64,000 nt of DNA from Strongylocentrotus droebachiensis (lineage: Eukaryota; Echinodermata; Echinoidea; Camarodonta; Strongylocentrotidae). Positions 59,760 to 64,000 of the stretch are shown here, in pieces; within the stretch, counting starts at the first letter, position 1; every line of letters begins with the position of its first letter. The position numbers were made by a program, and so were the translations under genes. The stretch is taken from positions 1 to 64,000 of the forward strand of contig JAVYIG010006406.1 of assembly GCA_035222895.1 (NCBI GenBank), read 5' to 3'. The notes under the pieces were generated by a model. It did not search any database and had not been told where the DNA came from. It was given only the letters and a program-made list of their open reading frames with translations.

Positions 59760-62700
59760 ATGCTAAAAAAAAGACATTGGTCGTTTTTTTTTAAATTTAG
59801 TTTGGTTTCTTAATGATCTAGTTTATTTCGACATGAATCGACGACATTTTGGCCATGACAGACTCTACGTCGAAGGAAAAAGAATTCGTTTGAAATATCA
59901 GGGCATTTAAAACAGAAGTCGCGAGAATTTCGCCAGTGCCTGTAAACAAACATCATTGTATTCATTAGTTTTACTAACCTTATTTACGTAACAGCTTTCA
60001 TTGCTCCTAGTCATGAATAAGTTCTTTTGGGGGAGGGGGTAGACTGGACGTTAACTGCAGCAAGTTGCAGCAAAACACTACCGTTAAAGACATACCTAAT
60101 TTCAAGGTGCAATCAGTGTTTTAGAAGAACATAACGTTGATTTGGCAGGCTATCACATATCCAATTACCATATCTCAACCTGGATGTCAAATTTCAAGAC
60201 ATAAATTCATGTTTCTGCTAATTTTGTTTTGCAGCAAGTAATTGGTAAACTGATAAGTGTTTGGCAAACTATCAAAGGCGTAAGAATATACGCTTCGTTT
60301 TTGCAAATATTCATCTCTGATGGGCGGTCACTCTCCGACGTAGAAAATACAACATCAAACTATTCAAAGGTACGATGCACTTTTCCTCGAATAAATATAA
60401 ATATTTTACTTAATTGAGAATCCTTCCGTTTACGTTTCATTGAAATAAATCTCGTGACAACCCAAACGGGGAACAATTTTATGTTTAGTTTTTAAAAATG
60501 TCCACTCATATGTTGTTTTTGTTATGTTGTCTGAGAAGAAGCGGGAAGTTGACGTGTTTTGATATCAGAATCATATTTATGATTGATAAGGATTGGGAAA
60601 CACGGTCCACTGCACAATTCGTTATCGCGTGCTTGCGAATAAACAGGTGTATGTCTGGTACTTTGATGCATTATGTCTTTACATTAGATCCGGGGTCATA
60701 TATCTTTCTTCGAAAAATAGTATGAATGGAATGGTACCATTTAATATTTTCCCATATATTTGTCGAGATCCTGTAAGTAAATCTGTAAGTGTCACATGTT
60801 TTTTGTTATCTTGAGTGTATTGTCAGGATATTATTCTGTTATTATCCTCAGCTTTTTGTGTTTTCATATACGGTATACATGCAGTAACAGGTGCTGTATC
60901 TTCATTCCTTCCTGGGGTATAGGCGTAAAACATAATCCTATAATTCCTAAAGCACTAATCTCATTTTATCAAACATTGTGTGATATAAATTCACGAGAGC
61001 TGAGTAATCGTCATAATTTTCATCTGAACCAGGTCACCTTATACTTCATCGCCATACCGACAGATATGATAAAAGAGCTATATGGTATAGCGTGAACATC
61101 GACAGGTGTATATTCGCATTCTTCAGCAAATTTTATCTTTGCTTTTAGCGACTAAACAGATTATAACATAAACATAACAAGGTTGCTCTTGATATGGGGA
61201 GATGTACGATCACGCCCCTGACGTATTGTCCTTCTAAAGCTCTATTCTCACCAACAGGCCACAGAAGTGTCAGAGAAAGATATCAAGTGACATTTCGATT
61301 ATCATCTTGCCCTTTCAACTTCCTTCATCCCATATTAATATAAAGAGGTCGAGCGGAAATATTCCCTCCAGTCATAGGCCATCATTTGAGATGTTTGTTC
61401 AAATTCTTTAACGGAAAATTATCTTCCATGTTAGGACGTGTGTGGTCTGTGATGTGGAGGCGTTACCCCTATCAACCGCATCTCTTATCCTCCTATCTTT
61501 GGACGTTGCAAAGGAGCGAATCACACCTGTGACGTTCTATCCGATTGAACTGTTGGCAAATCATAAATAATTTGACCAAAAAAATTGGCAACTTTCTTAT
61601 GTGTTTCCGATACTGTTTGGATCGTTAACAGTCTCAGGTATAATATTTCTATTTCAAAGATATGAATTTCTAACTTTCATTAAGTCCCTATCTGATGACC
61701 CTTTCACCTATTTTTTTTTTTTTAATTCTGTCTTTTCCTTGGTCAATATTATAGTAATAATGACTGCTTTGAGTAGTTGTTTTTATACGCTCAAGGGCAG
61801 GTTACAATCGTGCTATTGCCCGAGGCTTGCCGAGAACTCTAGAACTATTACATGGGTTTGGCATTTTTCGTTTATTTACGGGAATGGCTAAAACCACGAC
61901 TGCAATTTCGACCAATCAGATGGCTGGATTTCTTAAGTGAGGTATATAATACTTTATATTCTAATATTCTTCAAGTCCAGCTTGCTGTATATAGAAATTG
62001 TTTTACTATTTTTTTTCTCCATTGGTTACAGTAACTCCATCTCTCTGACAAATATCGGTTTAATAAGATAAGTTTAAAATTTCACGTCTCAAGCTTGTTG
62101 CCATGGATACCATCTGTATGTAATTATCATCGTCTTTTCCTGCTGTATTTCTGATGAAATATTGGAACAGATCAATGATATTTTTCCAAATTCCTTTTCA
62201 AATCGGCTGCATGCATTGCGTCAAACCTAAATTTCGGATAGCACAGACATACCATCAACACGATCGAAAATATTTAGGGTGGAGCTGGAAATAACGTGAT
62301 ACTTGTGATTGCCAACAAACAGAAATCCCTGCAAATAGTCAACATTTCACACGATTATTTATTTTTGATAGCTTTTCCACGCTTTCGTTCTACTTGTTGG
62401 AATTGATCGCATTGCTGAAATGTGAGTGACGTCACGTGAAAATAGAAGGTGTGAACCGTGTTTCCAAGTTGTCATGGAAATCATATATTCTCTAGCTATC
62501 GACGTCTATTTTGAAAGCAGTTGTCATGCAAAACAAACGAATTTTGAAAAGAAACATTGGAGATTTGCGATTGTTTCAACAGTCAGATTGATCCAACATA
62601 CAATACAAATGTGATGTACAGATGTAAAAGTATTTTTTTCTTTCAAATTTAAGATTTAGTTGAGAGAAAAATTAAACTGTCCTGGATGACATATTGTTAA

Positions 62701-63890
62701 ATCTTATCAATCTAATTCTTCCTACTGTTGATATACTATACTGTGTAGATCGTAAAATCAAAGTTATAATGATGTTGATGTGTGAGTTTTACTAATTTCT
62801 AAATAATATAGAGCGGGCAAAAAACTTTGATTGAGTTTGAGAATCTCATTGTTTCCTCTATCCTCCCCACCTCGTATTAAAAGTAGGTCAAAAAACATAC
62901 ATCCCTAAAGTATCAAACGTCAGCCCTCCAGTTCACAATGGAAAAAGACAAATACTACAGTGGTTTAATGAGTTTCCTCTTGTCTATATATTTCGGTAAT
63001 CCTGGATAATTGCCACAAACCGAACCCCCGGATGTACCTAAACACCGTGCCCCACGTATAAGCTAGATTCAATTAGATCCTAATCATACCGTGTTTCGAT
63101 TCATTCATATAACATTCTTGGATTTTTGCCATGTTTTTATTATGGTCAATAACGAATTACCGAATTGGTCTGATGAATGCGTATGAGCATGATTGATACT
63201 CTCGAATCCCTAATTTTAACAGATTTGAAAAGTGTTAAATGGAACCCACAAACATGTATAGTTAAGAAAAGAAGACGAACTTGGACTTTGATGGTGGAGA
63301 CAAAAGAAATCTTTTCATTTTCCATGAATTCAATTTTTTTTAACGTTTTTCATTTTCTTGGGGGGGGGGGGGGGGATTTGTGTGTTTACGAACGTGCTAA
63401 AAGAAATTATATGAAAACGAAATCAGTTAAAACTTAAAAGCACGATCATCAGCACTTGATTTTCGAGAAACGTCGATTTAGGATTAAAGACTTACCCCAT
63501 GGTATTTTCTAGCTATTCGCAGGTAAAGTCTAGTCTGCAATTTGACGGGAAAAGGGGGAATATAATAATATTATTACTAAATATCTTAATGCTTCGTATA
63601 ACAATCTCTCGATATACATGACATAAATGATATCGCAAAGGCAGAAAGAAAGATAATTTCTTACCACTAAAAGGCAACCATAAAGATGCAAAAGCATACC
63701 TAACCGTTATAGCGGTAGGGAGATCAGAATTATTTTGATCCATTTAGTTTCTGATGTTCCTCTATATCGTAAACTGATACGTTAATGCAGGGGGTCGCAA
63801 TATACCAGACCCCCTGAAATTGAATTTGACGTGTACCAGCCACACATTAATCTCAGAGATATGATGCCGATTGACTGGATTTTGTCAACT
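59760..63890. other. Non-coding stretch
   Basis: No gene recognised. A 16-bp poly-G run lies at 63360-63375. A good-looking acceptor (TTTTGTTTTGCAG) ends near 60234 and is followed by 45 open bases and GTAAGA, a possible small exon, but the 15 residues are not recognisable and no neighbours support it. Confidence 0.4.
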
Positions 63891-63895
63891 CCTCC

Positions 63896-63985
63896 CATCT
63901 CTCTCTCTCTCTTTCTCTCTCTTTATCTTGTTAATTCTCTCTCAATCCCATTCTCAAACTCTCTCTCTCTCTCCCTCTCTGCTCG
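63896..63985. repeat. CT microsatellite, interrupted
   Basis: CTCTCT runs with TTTCTCTC and CAATCCC interruptions, continuing to near the window edge. Confidence 0.85.
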
Positions 63986-64000
63986 TTCTTCCTCTTTGTC

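Noticed and set aside
60235-60279. Possible 45-base exon between a TTTTGCAG acceptor and GTAAGA donor
   Set aside because: Fifteen residues with no recognisable match and no neighbouring exons in the same gene model.
1-64000. CRISPR arrays, bacterial operons or prophage
   Set aside because: Introns, SINEs, LINEs and MITEs show nuclear animal DNA; the tandem arrays here lack the short-repeat/unique-spacer pattern.

Overview
The window reads as nuclear DNA of a marine invertebrate deuterostome, most likely an echinoderm such as a sea urchin. This is inferred from AT-rich sequence, small exons in long introns, a BEL/Pao LTR element, tRNA-headed SINEs, many short inverted-repeat transposons of types common in marine invertebrates, and an unusual number of long poly-G/poly-C runs. 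No sequence search could be run, so the species is not established.

Two host genes can be supported. The first (8649-19371, + strand) is a complete eleven-coding-exon gene for a lifeguard/GRINA/TMBIM-family seven-transmembrane protein. All exon joins were read by hand, keep frame and give 347 residues. The second (from about 35.8 kb, + strand) is only a first coding exon. It encodes a signal peptide and a domain resembling the agrin NtA/netrin-module fold, and ends in a good splice donor; later exons were not recognised.

Layout. 1-8.6 kb is repeat-rich: a 133-bp tandem array, a GGCCCA-rich array, a large G/C-rich fold-back, and several inverted-repeat elements including one with TAA target duplications. 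8.6-19.4 kb is the lifeguard gene; most of its longer introns hold a transposon (TTAA-flanked MITEs, a nested element with a 151-bp satellite, a LINE fragment, a SINE body). 20.4-27.0 kb is one recent, incomplete BEL/Pao element with two 1,515-bp LTRs and a 5-bp target duplication, just downstream of the lifeguard gene. 27-35 kb is mostly featureless, with a SINE and the most intact TTAA element. 35.8-36.4 kb is the NtA-like exon. 37-42.8 kb has a CTG-flanked MITE and a LINE 3' fragment. 42.87-47.01 kb is a DNA transposon whose ends are inverted arrays of a roughly 155-bp unit and whose centre holds a decayed gene of an uncharacterised transposon-borne family. 47-64 kb is largely non-coding, with MITEs, a full SINE, a LINE tail and microsatellites.

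The main biological content is the transposon population: at least two MITE families occur three to five times each, with recognisable target duplications, so ends and target preferences can be read from this window alone.
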